From NCBI GenBank assembly GCA_021801705.1, contig JAJYXP010000059.1:1-35668 (forward strand): a DNA stretch of 35,668 nucleotides, given 5' to 3'. Below are positions 9,299-17,152 of this stretch, one piece after another. Positions within the stretch are counted from its first letter, which is position 1. Each line of letters begins with the position of its first letter. A program made the translations under genes and the position numbers. The notes below the pieces were generated by a model. That model had not been told where the DNA came from. It worked only from the letters and a program-made list of their open reading frames with translations, and made no database searches. The stretch is from Pseudomonadota bacterium. GTDB lineage: Bacteria; Pseudomonadota; Gammaproteobacteria; Burkholderiales; Sulfuricellaceae.

Positions 9299-10216
9299 TC
9301 ACTTGTTGCTGAGGCTGATAGTCAGCACACCGGCGAGCACCAGCAGCGAGCCCGCTATTTGCAGTGCGGATACGGCTTCGTTAAGAAATACATGGGCGAG
9401 ATAGATGGTGGCCACGGGGCCGATGGAGCCGATGAGCGAGGTATGTCCCGACCCGATCAGGCGAATTCCGGCGGAGAGCATGAACACCGGCAGCACCGTG
9501 GAAAATATCGCCATGGCGATGCCCAGTTCGTAGACCCGCAGGGGAAGTTGCAAGGCCGAAACCGGGTGAGTCACTACGAACTGGAGCAAGGTCGCCGTGC
9601 TGGCCACCACCATGGCGTAAGCGGTGAAACGGGTGGCGCCTATCCTGGCGATGGCATGGCCGGCGCCGATCAGATAAGCCGAATAGGTCAAGGTGCTGGC
9701 GAACACCAGCGCCGCACCCAGCACGATGCTTTTTTGGCTGATGCTCACGTCGTGCAGAAAGACCAACGCAATTCCGGCGTAGCTCAGGGCCAGGGCAATG
9801 AGCTCCCTGCGCCCGATGGCGTGCTTGAAGATCACTGCCGACAGGATCACCACCATGGTGGGATAAAGGAACAGGATCAGGCGTTCCAGTCCGGCAGTGA
9901 TGTACTGCAGTCCGGAAAAATCCAGCAGGCTGGAGAGATAATAGCCAACCAGTCCGAGTGCCAGGACCGCCAGCCAGTCCCGCTTTTCAAGGAGAGCCGC
10001 ATGTTTGTTCGCGCGGCTCCACAGCGCGACCGCCAGGAAGACGGGAACGGAAAACACCATGCGCAGCGCCAGCAGGGTGACGGCATCCACGGCGTCCACA
10101 TAGGCCAGTTTGACCAGGATGGCCTTGGCCGAGAAACCGACCGCCGCCAGCAATGCGAAACCTGCGCCAAGCAAGGCTTGCCGGTTGACTGGAATGCTTT
10201 GAGAGGTGCTTGCCAT
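9299..10216 (-). CDS. DMT superfamily (EamA) exporter
   Basis: About 305 residues from ATG at 10216, which has GAGGG 5 bases ahead; the frame opens 14 codons earlier at 10258. Ten hydrophobic segments with the EamA duplicated five-helix pattern. DMT proteins export amino acids, nucleobases or other metabolites; nothing here fixes the substrate. It follows a second, unrelated-looking EamA gene on the same strand, with a hairpin between them. Confidence 0.85.
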   Translation of the reverse strand: MASTSQSIPVNRQALLGAGFALLAAVGFSAKAILVKLAYVDAVDAVTLLALRMVFSVPVFLAVALWSRANKHAALLEKRDWLAVLALGLVGYYLSSLLDFSGLQYITAGLERLILFLYPTMVVILSAVIFKHAIGRRELIALALSYAGIALVFLHDVSISQKSIVLGAALVFASTLTYSAYLIGAGHAIARIGATRFTAYAMVVASTATLLQFVVTHPVSALQLPLRVYELGIAMAIFSTVLPVFMLSAGIRLIGSGHTSLIGSIGPVATIYLAHVFLNEAVSALQIAGSLLVLAGVLTISLSNK

Positions 10217-10258
10217 AAAATCCCTCACGGTGGGTGCGGGTCTTAGGGCGGGGATCAA

Positions 10259-10286
10259 GGCAATCGCGGTCAGACCCGCGGTTGCC
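10259..10286. terminator. Hairpin between the two EamA genes
   Basis: GGCAATCGCGG and CCGCGGTTGCC pair with one mismatch around a 6-base loop. On the plus side TTGTTGCTTT follows; on the minus side, the direction of the genes, there is no T tract, so it may be an attenuator or only a repeat. Confidence 0.35.
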
Positions 10287-10425
10287 TTGTTGCTTTAAAT
10301 CGAACAGGAATTGCCGCGACAGTGGGTAAGCTTCCACAGCCACAGTCGTTTGCTGGTGAGTGTATCTGGTCGGATCGAAGGGGGAGTAGCCATGTGCCGG
10401 ACTATACGGGCGTCATAACGGTTTG

Positions 10426-11340
10426 TCAATTCGAGTCCGCAGATTCTGTCCGCAGATGCGCCGCCTGATTCCGTTTCTGGACCATGAGCACCCCCGCAAC
10501 CACCAGCGCAAGCCCCCACCATTGGACAGATTGTACGCCATGGCCGAGGAGGGCTGCGGCCAATACGCCCACGACCGGCACTCCATTGGCCCACACCATT
10601 GTCCGCTCCACCCCCAGCGCTTTCAGACTGCTGTTCCAGCCAAGAAAGGCGATCATCGTCACGCCGAGGACGAAGAACGCCAGCCCGGACACATCGGAAA
10701 CCGACAGCAGCCAGAGCTTGGCACCCCCGTCGTTCCAAATCGTACCCAGCCAGAGGGGGGGCAGCGACCAGCGCATGGTGGCGGCGCTCATGGCAAACGG
10801 GGGTATCTGCCGCATCATTGCCTCGCCCATCAGGCTGTAAATGGCGAAGCACATGGCCGATGCAAATACCAGAAGCGGGCCGGTCCAGGTTACGGCCGCC
10901 TGTTGCCCATGTTGTCCGGCCGTGGACGCCATTGCCACGCCCGCAAGCGCGATGCCTATTCCCAGCCAGGTGCGCCCGCCTGCTTGTCGCCCCATGAATA
11001 GTGATGCAAGCCCGGCTGCGATAGCAGGCTCCAATCCGGTGATTACCGCTGCGGTGGAGGCCGGGGTGCTTTGCAGACCGTAAAAGAAGCACAGGCTGAA
11101 CAGGGCGTGTCCAAACAAGCCCATTAGCGCGACTTGCGGGAGATTCCCGCGGGGAACCCATGCTCGTTTGCCGAGACTGGCATAAGCCACGATAGTCATG
11201 ATGCCCGCTGCCAGGGTATAGCGCCAAACCGTCAGCTCCCATGGCGAAATGTGGCTGGCCAGGTTTTCGCCGACCTGGAACGAAAGGCCCCATATCAGCA
11301 CCGCCAGGGTGACGCCGCCATATGCCTTGATTCGATTCAT
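10426..11340 (-). CDS. DMT superfamily (EamA) transporter
   Basis: 304 residues, ten hydrophobic segments in two EamA repeats (LTLAVLIWGLSF-type start; AVITGLEPAIAAGLASLF in the first repeat). The start overlaps the stop of the isochorismatase-like gene as ATGA, so the two are translated together and may handle the same compound, for example exporting the product or the toxic substrate of the hydrolase. Substrate unknown. Confidence 0.87.
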   Translation of the reverse strand: MNRIKAYGGVTLAVLIWGLSFQVGENLASHISPWELTVWRYTLAAGIMTIVAYASLGKRAWVPRGNLPQVALMGLFGHALFSLCFFYGLQSTPASTAAVITGLEPAIAAGLASLFMGRQAGGRTWLGIGIALAGVAMASTAGQHGQQAAVTWTGPLLVFASAMCFAIYSLMGEAMMRQIPPFAMSAATMRWSLPPLWLGTIWNDGGAKLWLLSVSDVSGLAFFVLGVTMIAFLGWNSSLKALGVERTMVWANGVPVVGVLAAALLGHGVQSVQWWGLALVVAGVLMVQKRNQAAHLRTESADSN

Positions 11341-11957
11341 GGCGCCAATGCCAGGTTCAAAATGGCATTGCTATCCATGACTTCGGCGAAACGGTCTGCC
11401 AGTGCCGTCAGGCTTGCCCGCTGCAAATCCTGATGGCCCACAACGCTTCTGCCGTCATAGGCTGGAAGGTCGCGGGTCGCGCACGCATCACCGGGTACAA
11501 GCACCTTGTAGCCCAGCGATAGCGCGTTCCTGGCGGTGCTTTCCACGCACATATGGGTCATGAGGCCGCAAATCAGGAGCGTGTCGATCGCGTTCGCGCG
11601 CAGCCAGGCATCCAGCCGGGTTTTCACGAAACTGCTGGGCAAGGTCTTTGTGATGCACTGGTGGCGCGGTTTCGGTGTCACCAGCGGATGAAAGGCAATA
11701 CGCTCGCTGCCCGAGGGAAACAACGGGCTGACGGGACTCGGAGCAGCATGCCCGACATGGACGACAGGGATGGACGAGCGATCCGCCCAGTCCACCAGCT
11801 TTGCCGCGTTGGCAACAGCCCTTTGACCGTCCGGCAATGGCAATTTCCCGGTGAAATACTCCATCTGGAAATCAATCAGGATCAAGGCCGATCTTGCCGG
11901 GTTCAGGGCGGTCGTCGGGATTGCGCCGGCTATCCGGCGCAGGGTTTTAAGTGTCAT
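11337..11957 (-). CDS. Isochorismatase-like cysteine hydrolase
   Basis: 206 residues from ATG at 11957, picked for its AGGAGA site; the frame is open further to 12038. The fold's catalytic triad is visible: D29 (LILIDFQMEYF), K104 (ITKTLPSSF) and C137 (GLMTHMCVEST). Members cleave amides or esters such as nicotinamide, carbamoylsarcosine, ureidoacrylate or isochorismate; no motif singles one out. It is coupled to the downstream exporter and lies behind a truncated tautomerase, facing a LysR regulator that probably controls the set. Confidence 0.88.
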   Translation of the reverse strand: MTLKTLRRIAGAIPTTALNPARSALILIDFQMEYFTGKLPLPDGQRAVANAAKLVDWADRSSIPVVHVGHAAPSPVSPLFPSGSERIAFHPLVTPKPRHQCITKTLPSSFVKTRLDAWLRANAIDTLLICGLMTHMCVESTARNALSLGYKVLVPGDACATRDLPAYDGRSVVGHQDLQRASLTALADRFAEVMDSNAILNLALAP

Positions 11958-11982
11958 GGCGTAATTCTCCTGAATGCTTGGA

Positions 11983-12168
11983 TTATCCCGGCGTCCGGGG
12001 GAGCGCAAGCCGGACGTTGCGGAATGCGGCTTGCTCATGACTTGTCTCCGCCTTGTTTGGCTTTTGGAATGGGCTAACAGAGGAATTTAGGGTTAACTGT
12101 GAAAACAGTCTTTCGCGTTGTTGCTGGGAAAGGCGGACGCCGGCGAGTTTGATGTTGATGTAAGGCAT
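11983..12168 (-). pseudogene. Truncated 4-oxalocrotonate tautomerase-like gene
   Basis: A ribosome site (AAAGGAAT) precedes ATG at 12168, and the first ~26 residues (MPYINIKLAGVRLSQQQRERLF...) match the start of small tautomerases, with the catalytic Pro as residue 2. After SQLT the sequence loses all family likeness and reads a 35-residue tail to a stop at 11983. The likely history is an internal or 3' deletion. A short product with Pro at its N terminus could still be made, but the barrel-forming half is missing. Confidence 0.6.
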
Positions 12169-12223
12169 TGCGATTCCTTTCGTTGGATTTTCCAAGGCCA
12201 CCGGGCTCGTGGTGGTCGAGTAA

Positions 12224-12293
12224 ATTGTCGGCAGATCAGCCTGGGTTGACAATCCGTCTTTATGGAATAATATTGTTTCCAATATGGAAACAA
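12224..12293. promoter_or_regulatory. Overlapping divergent promoters and LysR-type operator
   Basis: Plus strand: TTGACA (12246-12251), 16 bases, TAATAT (12268-12273), leading into the LysR gene. Minus strand: TTGTCA (12252-12247), 17 bases, GACAAT (12229-12224), leading into the tautomerase-hydrolase-exporter set. The two -35 boxes overlap. A perfect palindrome centred on GTTTCCAATATGGAAAC (12275-12291, extending two bases each way) covers the plus-strand start region and is the likely LysR site. Confidence 0.7.
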
Positions 12294-12309
12294 CTTCGTC
12301 ACGCGAGCA

Positions 12310-13221
12310 ATGAATAATCTTTCCGAAATGGCGATCTTTGCGAAGGTCGTGGAAGCGAAAAGCTTCTCGGCGGCGGCGCGTGGTTTGGGCCTTACCAAGT
12401 CGGCGGTGAGCAAGCAAATCACCAGGCTTGAGCATTCCCTCGGAGCCAGGCTGTTGAACCGCACCACGCGGCATTTGAGCCTGACTGAAATTGGCGCGGA
12501 AGTATACGAACACTGCGCGCGCATGGTCACCGAATCGGAAGCGGCCGTTCTGGCTGCGACCCGGCTATCGGCGGAGCCCAGGGGCACGCTCAAGCTCAGC
12601 GCCTCGGTTGCCTTCGGGAAGCTGCATATCGCACCGGCAATTCCGGAGTTTCTAAGCAAATATCCGGATATCAACGTGCAACTGGTGCTGACCGACCGCT
12701 TTGTCGATCTGGCGGAAGAAGGCTTCGATCTCGTGATCCGGCTCACAGAAAAGCCCGGACTGAATCTTGTCCCCCGGAAACTAGCGCCGATTCGTTACGT
12801 GGTGAGTGGCTCGCCCGCCTACTTTGAGCGGAAGGGGATACCTCAAACCCCGCATGACCTGACACGGCACAATTGCCTGTTTTATGCCTACCAGTCGTTC
12901 CAGGATCATTGGGGTTTTGAAGGGCCGGAAGGACTGGTGTCCGTGCGGATCCGGGGCAATTTCCAGGTCAACAGCAGCGAGGCGATCCGGGAGGCCCTGT
13001 TGGGTGGACTGGGCGTAAGCCTGGTGCCAACCTTTACGGTCGGCCGCGATTTAAAGGCGGGCATCCTTAAATCGGTTATGAATGAATATCGATCTATAGG
13101 CGGTTTCGGAAGTAACGCCTATGCAGTCTATCTTCCCAATAGGCACCTTTCCCCCAAGGTTCGTGCCTTTGTTGATTACCTGGTGGATAGAATCGGGCCT
13201 GAGCCATATTGGGACGAGTAA
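12310..13221 (+). CDS. LysR family transcriptional regulator
   Basis: 303 residues: helix-turn-helix at about 7-40 (MAIFAKVVEAKSFSAAARGLGLTKSAVSKQITRLE) followed by the effector domain. The layout (NNLSEMAIFAKVVE...) is that of the CrgA/AaeR-like LysR branch. It diverges from the truncated tautomerase, isochorismatase-like and EamA genes and probably regulates them through the palindrome ahead of its start. Effector unknown. Confidence 0.92.
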   Translation: MNNLSEMAIFAKVVEAKSFSAAARGLGLTKSAVSKQITRLEHSLGARLLNRTTRHLSLTEIGAEVYEHCARMVTESEAAVLAATRLSAEPRGTLKLSASVAFGKLHIAPAIPEFLSKYPDINVQLVLTDRFVDLAEEGFDLVIRLTEKPGLNLVPRKLAPIRYVVSGSPAYFERKGIPQTPHDLTRHNCLFYAYQSFQDHWGFEGPEGLVSVRIRGNFQVNSSEAIREALLGGLGVSLVPTFTVGRDLKAGILKSVMNEYRSIGGFGSNAYAVYLPNRHLSPKVRAFVDYLVDRIGPEPYWDE

Positions 13222-13430
13222 TCGCGGAATGGCAGAAAGTACGTCCTGACCGCTTCAGAAAGAATAGCGATTCCCGGCTCGATATTTGCGTCAACTTGAC
13301 GCACACAATCGAAATATGGATCGTTCAGGCGGATTTTCAGCCGATTTCCTTTAAATCTGACAGGCTGCTGGTGTAGTGCTCCGTAAATTGCGATACATAC
13401 ATCACTGGACGCACCTCCCTCATCCCCAGC

Positions 13431-13621
13431 CCTTCTCCCGGAGGGCTAATCTATGCACACAAGTCCCCTCTCCCGCTTGCGGGAGAGGGCTAGGGAGAGG
13501 GAATTGGTTGATTAACATGCCCTTTTCCCCTCTCCCCCAACCCCTCCCCCGCAAGCGGGGGAGGGGAGTAAAATCAACAGCTTGCAAAGATGTGTGCATA
13601 GATTAGCCCTCCGGGAGAAGG
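13431..13621. mobile_element. Nested inverted-repeat element (MITE/REP composite)
   Basis: A perfect 31-bp inverted repeat (13431-13461 and 13591-13621) bounds a 191-base element. Each arm consists of an outer CCTTCTCCCGGAGGG and an inner part CTAATCTATGCACACA. Inside lie two more REP-like hairpins (CTCTCCCGCTTGCGGGAGAG and CCTCCCCCGCAAGCGGGGGAGG), again in opposite orientation. There is no coding sequence for a transposase. The outer GGAGAAGGG repeats continue as a further hairpin at 13628-13660. The 13222-13430 stretch before it holds nothing I can name. Confidence 0.65.
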
Positions 13622-13714
13622 GAGTTTAAAGCCCCTCGCCCTCCGGGGTGGGGGTGAGGGAAACACGCTTGCAGTGCTCTGCGGCTTAAGTTCCAAACAG
13701 AATGAAGCACGACA

Positions 13715-13859
13715 CTAGTAGTCAGTCACGGTGAAAAGCATGGATGAGTTGAACCGTCACACCGGCGAAAGCCGGTGTCCAGGTTGTTGATTTTTCTGGA
13801 TTCCGGCTTTCGCCGGAATGACGAGATTGTCCACCGGTTTCAATATGACTGACTACTAG
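13715..13859. mobile_element. Intact 145-bp MITE with 14-bp terminal inverted repeats
   Basis: CTAGTAGTCAGTCA (13715-13728) and its exact complement (13846-13859) bound the element. The inside is a second large palindrome: CACCGGCGAAAGCCGGTG and ATTCCGGCTTTCGCCGGAAT flank a short centre. There is no open frame for a transposase. Its right end is found again at 96-133. The minus-strand stop codon of the next gene (13856-13858) lies within the terminal repeat. Confidence 0.75.
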
Positions 13860-14314
13860 AGAGATTCCTTCTCCGCCGATCCCCCGCGCTTGTCCTCCTC
13901 CCCTGCCAGATCTTGAGCGCCTGGCACAAGGAAGATGCCTTGCAGGTTCAGCAATTCGTCGCGGTGCAGGCGCGCGAGCTTTCCCACTGTTTTTTCGCCT
14001 TCCGGGGTGAGGTGTACTTCCACCTCGCGCCTGTCCGTCTTGCCTTGCTGCCGGTATACCAGACCCAGTTTCTCGCAGCGCGAAACCAGGGAAACGACCC
14101 CGTGGTGATGGGATTGCAGCCGTTCCGCCAGCTCACCGATGGTCGCCCATTCCCGGCCCTGATAACCCTTGATGTGAAGCAGCAGGAGGTATTGAAGATG
14201 GGTGATGCCGAGACTGTGCGTTGCCTCCTCGCTGAAACGCAGGAAGCGGCGCAATTGATAACGAAAGTGGGAGAGGGTTTCAAACTCCCTCTTGCTGAGC
14301 ACATCTTTAGCCAT
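13856..14314 (-). CDS. MarR family transcriptional regulator, 3' end supplied by a MITE
   Basis: 152 residues with a MarR winged helix: ITHLQYLLLLHIKGYQGREWATIGELAERLQSHHHGVVSLVSRCEKLGL, wing KTDRREVEVHLTPEG. The final codons run into the MITE, whose terminal repeat provides the TAG stop, so the native C-terminus was probably altered by a few residues. It diverges from the DsrC-like gene; two tandem half-palindromes between them are likely its operator. H70-H72 (SHHHG) in the recognition region is typical for this MarR subgroup. Confidence 0.87.
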   Translation of the reverse strand: MAKDVLSKREFETLSHFRYQLRRFLRFSEEATHSLGITHLQYLLLLHIKGYQGREWATIGELAERLQSHHHGVVSLVSRCEKLGLVYRQQGKTDRREVEVHLTPEGEKTVGKLARLHRDELLNLQGIFLVPGAQDLAGEEDKRGGSAEKESL

Positions 14315-14349
14315 GGGTGAATAGTATCCGTTTTATGAGCATTCATACA

Positions 14350-14387
14350 ATATCATGTTGTGATAATATCAAACTGTGATATATAAT
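14350..14387. promoter_or_regulatory. Tandem MarR operators over the DsrC-like promoter
   Basis: ATATCA-N5-TGATAA (14350-14366) and ATATCA-N5-TGATAT (14366-14382) are two copies of one inverted repeat, 16 bases apart. They cover TTGTGA (14358-14363) and TATAAT (14382-14387), an 18-base-spaced plus-strand promoter of the DsrC-like gene. Confidence 0.7.
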
Positions 14388-14429
14388 TCCTATTGCTGTA
14401 TGGATGACCCTTTTTCGTGGAGGTGAGTG

Positions 14430-14756
14430 ATGGATGAGATGGTGCAATTACCGGCTGTCGATGCCGAAGGATATCTGGTGGATCCGCAGGATTGGAGCGA
14501 TGAACTGGCGGTAGAGTTTGCCGGCCAGGAAAACATCCCGCTCACGGACAATCATTGGGATGTGATCCGCTTTATGCGCGAATATTACGAAGAGCATCAG
14601 GTCGCTCCCGACGCGCGCTATGTGATCAAGCATCTGGCGCAACGGCTCGGCGCCGAATCGCGCAACAAGCTGTTCGAGCTGTTCCCCTACGGGTACGTGA
14701 AACAAGCCTGCAGGATCGCCGGCATGAAGCGGCCCCGCGGCTGGAGTACGGGCTGA
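14430..14756 (+). CDS. DsrC/TusE family protein with CysB but no CysA
   Basis: 108 residues from ATG at 14430, behind GGAGGTGAGTG. The DsrC/TusE fold is clear: DAEGYLVDPQDWSDELA at the start, NHWDVIRFMREYY in the middle, ELFPYGYVKQACRIAGMKRPRG at the end. In DsrC the flexible C-terminal arm carries two cysteines for sulfur transfer; TusE keeps only the last (CysA). Here C94 is at the CysB position and the CysA position, 11 residues on, is W105 (RPRGWSTG). The protein therefore cannot act as a normal persulfide carrier. DsrC-family members without CysA have been linked to regulation. The divergent MarR gene fits such a role, but it is inferred. Confidence 0.88.
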   Translation: MDEMVQLPAVDAEGYLVDPQDWSDELAVEFAGQENIPLTDNHWDVIRFMREYYEEHQVAPDARYVIKHLAQRLGAESRNKLFELFPYGYVKQACRIAGMKRPRGWSTG

Positions 14757-14803
14757 TTTCCTTGCCCGGGTCAGGGCGGTCTTTATATCCCATAAAAAGC
14801 AGT

Positions 14804-14929
14804 TGAACCGCCAAGACGCCAAGGACGCCAAGTAGTGGCGTAGAAAAGGCCGGGTTAGCCGAATCACCCTATGGGGGTGATCTGCTCATCCTGTAGCAGC
14901 ATGAATTTCTTGGCGATCTTGGCGGTTGC
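14804..14929. repeat. Long imperfect inverted repeat (CCGCCAAG type)
   Basis: GAACCGCCAAGACGCCAAGG at 14805 and a complement ending CTTGGCGATCTTGGCGGTTGC at about 14909-14929 bound a ~125-base unit, with a smaller ATCACCC/GGGTGAT hairpin inside. This type of repeat is common between genes in many proteobacteria. It lies between two convergent genes. Confidence 0.6.
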
Positions 14930-14959
14930 AATAGCGTTTTTAGGTTTATATCAGTACGT

Positions 14960-15934
14960 TTAGCTACTGTAGACGTACTGCATGTGCTTGAGTTCGGACG
15001 CGATTCTTTCCCTCAGCGACGCCGGTTCGAGCACCTGGACATTGGCGCCGTGCTTCAAAATATCCATCACCAGTTCCCTGTCGTCGCTGTAGGGGACGCT
15101 CAAGCAATAGCGGCCTTGCTCGTCGAAGCGTGATTTCTGCTCCGGATGCCAGGTCTCGCGGCTTACCCAGCGCGCGCGTTCCGGCGTGAACCGGAGCGCC
15201 GCCCACTTCACCTCCTTCCCGGAGAAGATGCCATAGCCTGTGCCCAGGATCTCGTCAAGTTCCTGTTCGCCGACCTCCAATGCCGCTTCGTCGATCAGCC
15301 TGACCCGGTGGATGGCGTCCAGGGAAAAGCTGCGGATGCCGTTGCGCAAGTGGCACCAGGCGTCCAGATACCAGTTGTCGCGATAGTGCGTCAGGCGTTG
15401 GGGCGATACCAGCCTGTCCCCGGTTTCATCCCGGCCGCGCGTGTAATAGCCGAGCTCGAGCTTTTTGCGCTGGAGGACGGCTGTCGCGATGGGTGCGAAA
15501 TGCTCGGGTTCGTAGGAGCGGGCGTTCGCGCGCAGGATACGGATGCGCTTCTCGACCGAATCAACCGGGATGTCGGCCGACTCCAGAAGCAGTTTCAGCC
15601 GGGTGAGGAGCGGGTCGACATGGGGTGAAAGCAGGCCGGGGCCGAGGTTTTGAAGCAGGTGCCGCATGCTGAGCAGGGCATGGATTTCCGCAGCGTTGAA
15701 CCACAGGCCGGGCAGCTCGTATTTGGGGGAAAGAGGGTCGGCTTTGATGAAACGGTAGCCGCCCGTATCCCTGTCCCATTCTATCGGCGCGTTGAGCCTG
15801 TCCTTCAGATATTCCAGGTCGCGCTTGAAGGTGGCTCGGGAAACGCCGAGTTCCGTGAGGAAAGTATCGATCGGCACCACCGCGTATTCGTTCAGCAGTT
15901 GGTCGATGCGGTAGAAGCGTTCGGTGCGGTCCAT
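14960..15934 (-). CDS. WYL-domain transcriptional regulator (YafY type)
   Basis: 324 residues from ATG at 15934, chosen for AGGAAAATT directly upstream; the frame is open 29 codons more to 16021. Domains: N-terminal winged helix (MDRTERFYRIDQLLNEYAVVPIDTFLTELGVSRATFKRDLEYL), a WYL domain at about 150-210 with NWYLDAWCHLRNGIRSFSLDAI, and a C-terminal WCX part. WYL regulators bind nucleic acid or nucleotide ligands and often respond to DNA damage or phage. A perfect palindrome over its own promoter suggests self-repression. Two small plus-strand genes diverge from it. Confidence 0.88.
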   Translation of the reverse strand: MDRTERFYRIDQLLNEYAVVPIDTFLTELGVSRATFKRDLEYLKDRLNAPIEWDRDTGGYRFIKADPLSPKYELPGLWFNAAEIHALLSMRHLLQNLGPGLLSPHVDPLLTRLKLLLESADIPVDSVEKRIRILRANARSYEPEHFAPIATAVLQRKKLELGYYTRGRDETGDRLVSPQRLTHYRDNWYLDAWCHLRNGIRSFSLDAIHRVRLIDEAALEVGEQELDEILGTGYGIFSGKEVKWAALRFTPERARWVSRETWHPEQKSRFDEQGRYCLSVPYSDDRELVMDILKHGANVQVLEPASLRERIASELKHMQYVYSS

Positions 15935-15956
15935 AATTTTCCTGAAATCCTGATTC

Positions 15957-16007
15957 GTGTGGCTCATCTGGTGAGCCACACTATACCCCACAATAGGCAC
16001 GAAACAA
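15957..16007 (-). promoter_or_regulatory. Promoter and operator of the WYL regulator
   Basis: GTGTGGCTCA-TCTGG-TGAGCCACAC (15957-15981) is a perfect 10-bp-arm palindrome. It abuts TATAGT (15985-15980, minus strand) with TTGTTT (16007-16002) 16 bases upstream, so it covers the start of transcription. Confidence 0.7.
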
Positions 16008-16081
16008 GCTGTCCGAACCATTCATGGCTGGGATTTGCTTGTTCGAGTAACCGTGGCCATTTAACTTGAAAGGGTGTCGAT

Positions 16082-16270
16082 ATGGAAAATCAGAATGGAT
16101 TGAAGCTGATGTTGGCGATACGCAGGATATGCGGCCGGGCGGCTGCGGAAGGGAAAACCTTCGTGCGGCCAGCCACTCTGCGCCGGATAGACAGGCAAAT
16201 AAGCCAGTTGCGCAAAACCATCGAATCCGGTCAGGCGGGCCACCGCGCCGGTCAGCAACTTATTTTGTGA
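16082..16270 (+). CDS. Small Arg-rich hypothetical protein
   Basis: 62 residues, not recognised. AAAGGG stands 8 bases ahead of the ATG. The sequence is basic with a possible helical part (TLRRIDRQISQLRKTIESG) that could bind nucleic acid. It diverges from the WYL regulator and precedes another small gene by 74 bases. Coding status is uncertain: there is no family match I know. Confidence 0.4.
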   Translation: MENQNGLKLMLAIRRICGRAAAEGKTFVRPATLRRIDRQISQLRKTIESGQAGHRAGQQLIL

Positions 16271-16344
16271 GCCATTCGCATGCAGCATGCACCAGCAATC
16301 CAACCCGGATTGTGATTTCGATCAGAGGAGTGACGGAGGTAAAC

Positions 16345-16626
16345 ATGAAGCTTGGAATAATCAGCAGCCACGCCAGAATGAGCATGAAGCGCAGGGGAAT
16401 ACCTGCTCAGGCACTGGAAACGCTGTTTGCATATGGACAGGTTGAACACGATCATTATGGCAACAGGGTCGTGTGTTTCGGTGCGGCGGGGAAATCCATG
16501 CTGACCGGATCGCTGCCGGCCAGACAGATGGACCGGTGGGCGGATATGTACGCCGTTCTGGATCAGCGCAATGAAGTGATCACGGTTGGCTATCGCACGA
16601 ACCGGATTCGCCGTGCCAAACATTAA
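16345..16626 (+). CDS. Small DUF4258-like hypothetical protein
   Basis: 93 residues from ATG at 16345, behind a strong GGAGGTAAAC site. The pattern SSHARMSMKRRGIPAQALETLFAYGQVEHDHYGNRVVCFG resembles DUF4258-type proteins ('H-x3-R-x-x-x-R-G-I', then a 'Y-x-x-x-x-V-x-F' strand), which are small RNase-like folds often found beside toxin or mobile genes. Function unknown. Confidence 0.7.
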   Translation: MKLGIISSHARMSMKRRGIPAQALETLFAYGQVEHDHYGNRVVCFGAAGKSMLTGSLPARQMDRWADMYAVLDQRNEVITVGYRTNRIRRAKH

Positions 16627-16703
16627 GATGCTGTTTCCCGGCGTGAGCGAAGTATCCCCCGGCTGCGCAACTGTATTTCAGGCTTGTCATGCCGGGGATG
16701 GCG

Positions 16704-17127
16704 TCAACGAAATCCGGGCAGATTGAACTCGGTGTTCCCTGCCTTCCAGCCACGCGTACCGTCCCGGCAATCCGGGCACAACTCCAGGTGGTCCGCCGGC
16801 AGTCCGCTCTGGCGCAACCGGTCGATGATGACCTTCAATTCGCGCGCGGTGGCCACCGGGTTGCCGCACGCCTTGCAGGGAACAAGATCTGGGGCTGTCC
16901 CGCGTTTGGTGAAATAACGCCGGGCCGTTTCCTGGTCGTCATTCCCGGTCGCGTAAAAGAAAATGCCTTGCTCGTCGCGCAAAACGGTCTTGACAATCTG
17001 GAGCAGCGCCGAGTACACGGCAGGGAGGGATCGCTCCTGCTCGGTTTCAATTACCCGGCCATGAAGTTCAGACAATGTGCGCCGGAGCAAGCCGCGAATA
17101 GCTTCAGTGATTGTTCATCGCATCCAT
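16704..17127 (-). pseudogene. Broken copy of the arxD-type chaperone gene
   Basis: The 3' half (about 16704-17108) is a close copy of 24468-24872, including the Zn-ribbon cysteines (CKACG and CPDC). The 5' end keeps the old start (ATG at 17127, aligned with 25343) but meets TGA after seven codons, and about 450 bases that encode the N-terminal TorD domain are missing. The remaining frame has only a TTG at about 17090 to begin from. Homology with the intact copy stops exactly at the stop codon. It ends the left Mo-enzyme operon and is part of the duplicated block. Confidence 0.88.
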
Positions 17128-17152
17128 GATGTTTTATCCCGATATTTTCCGC

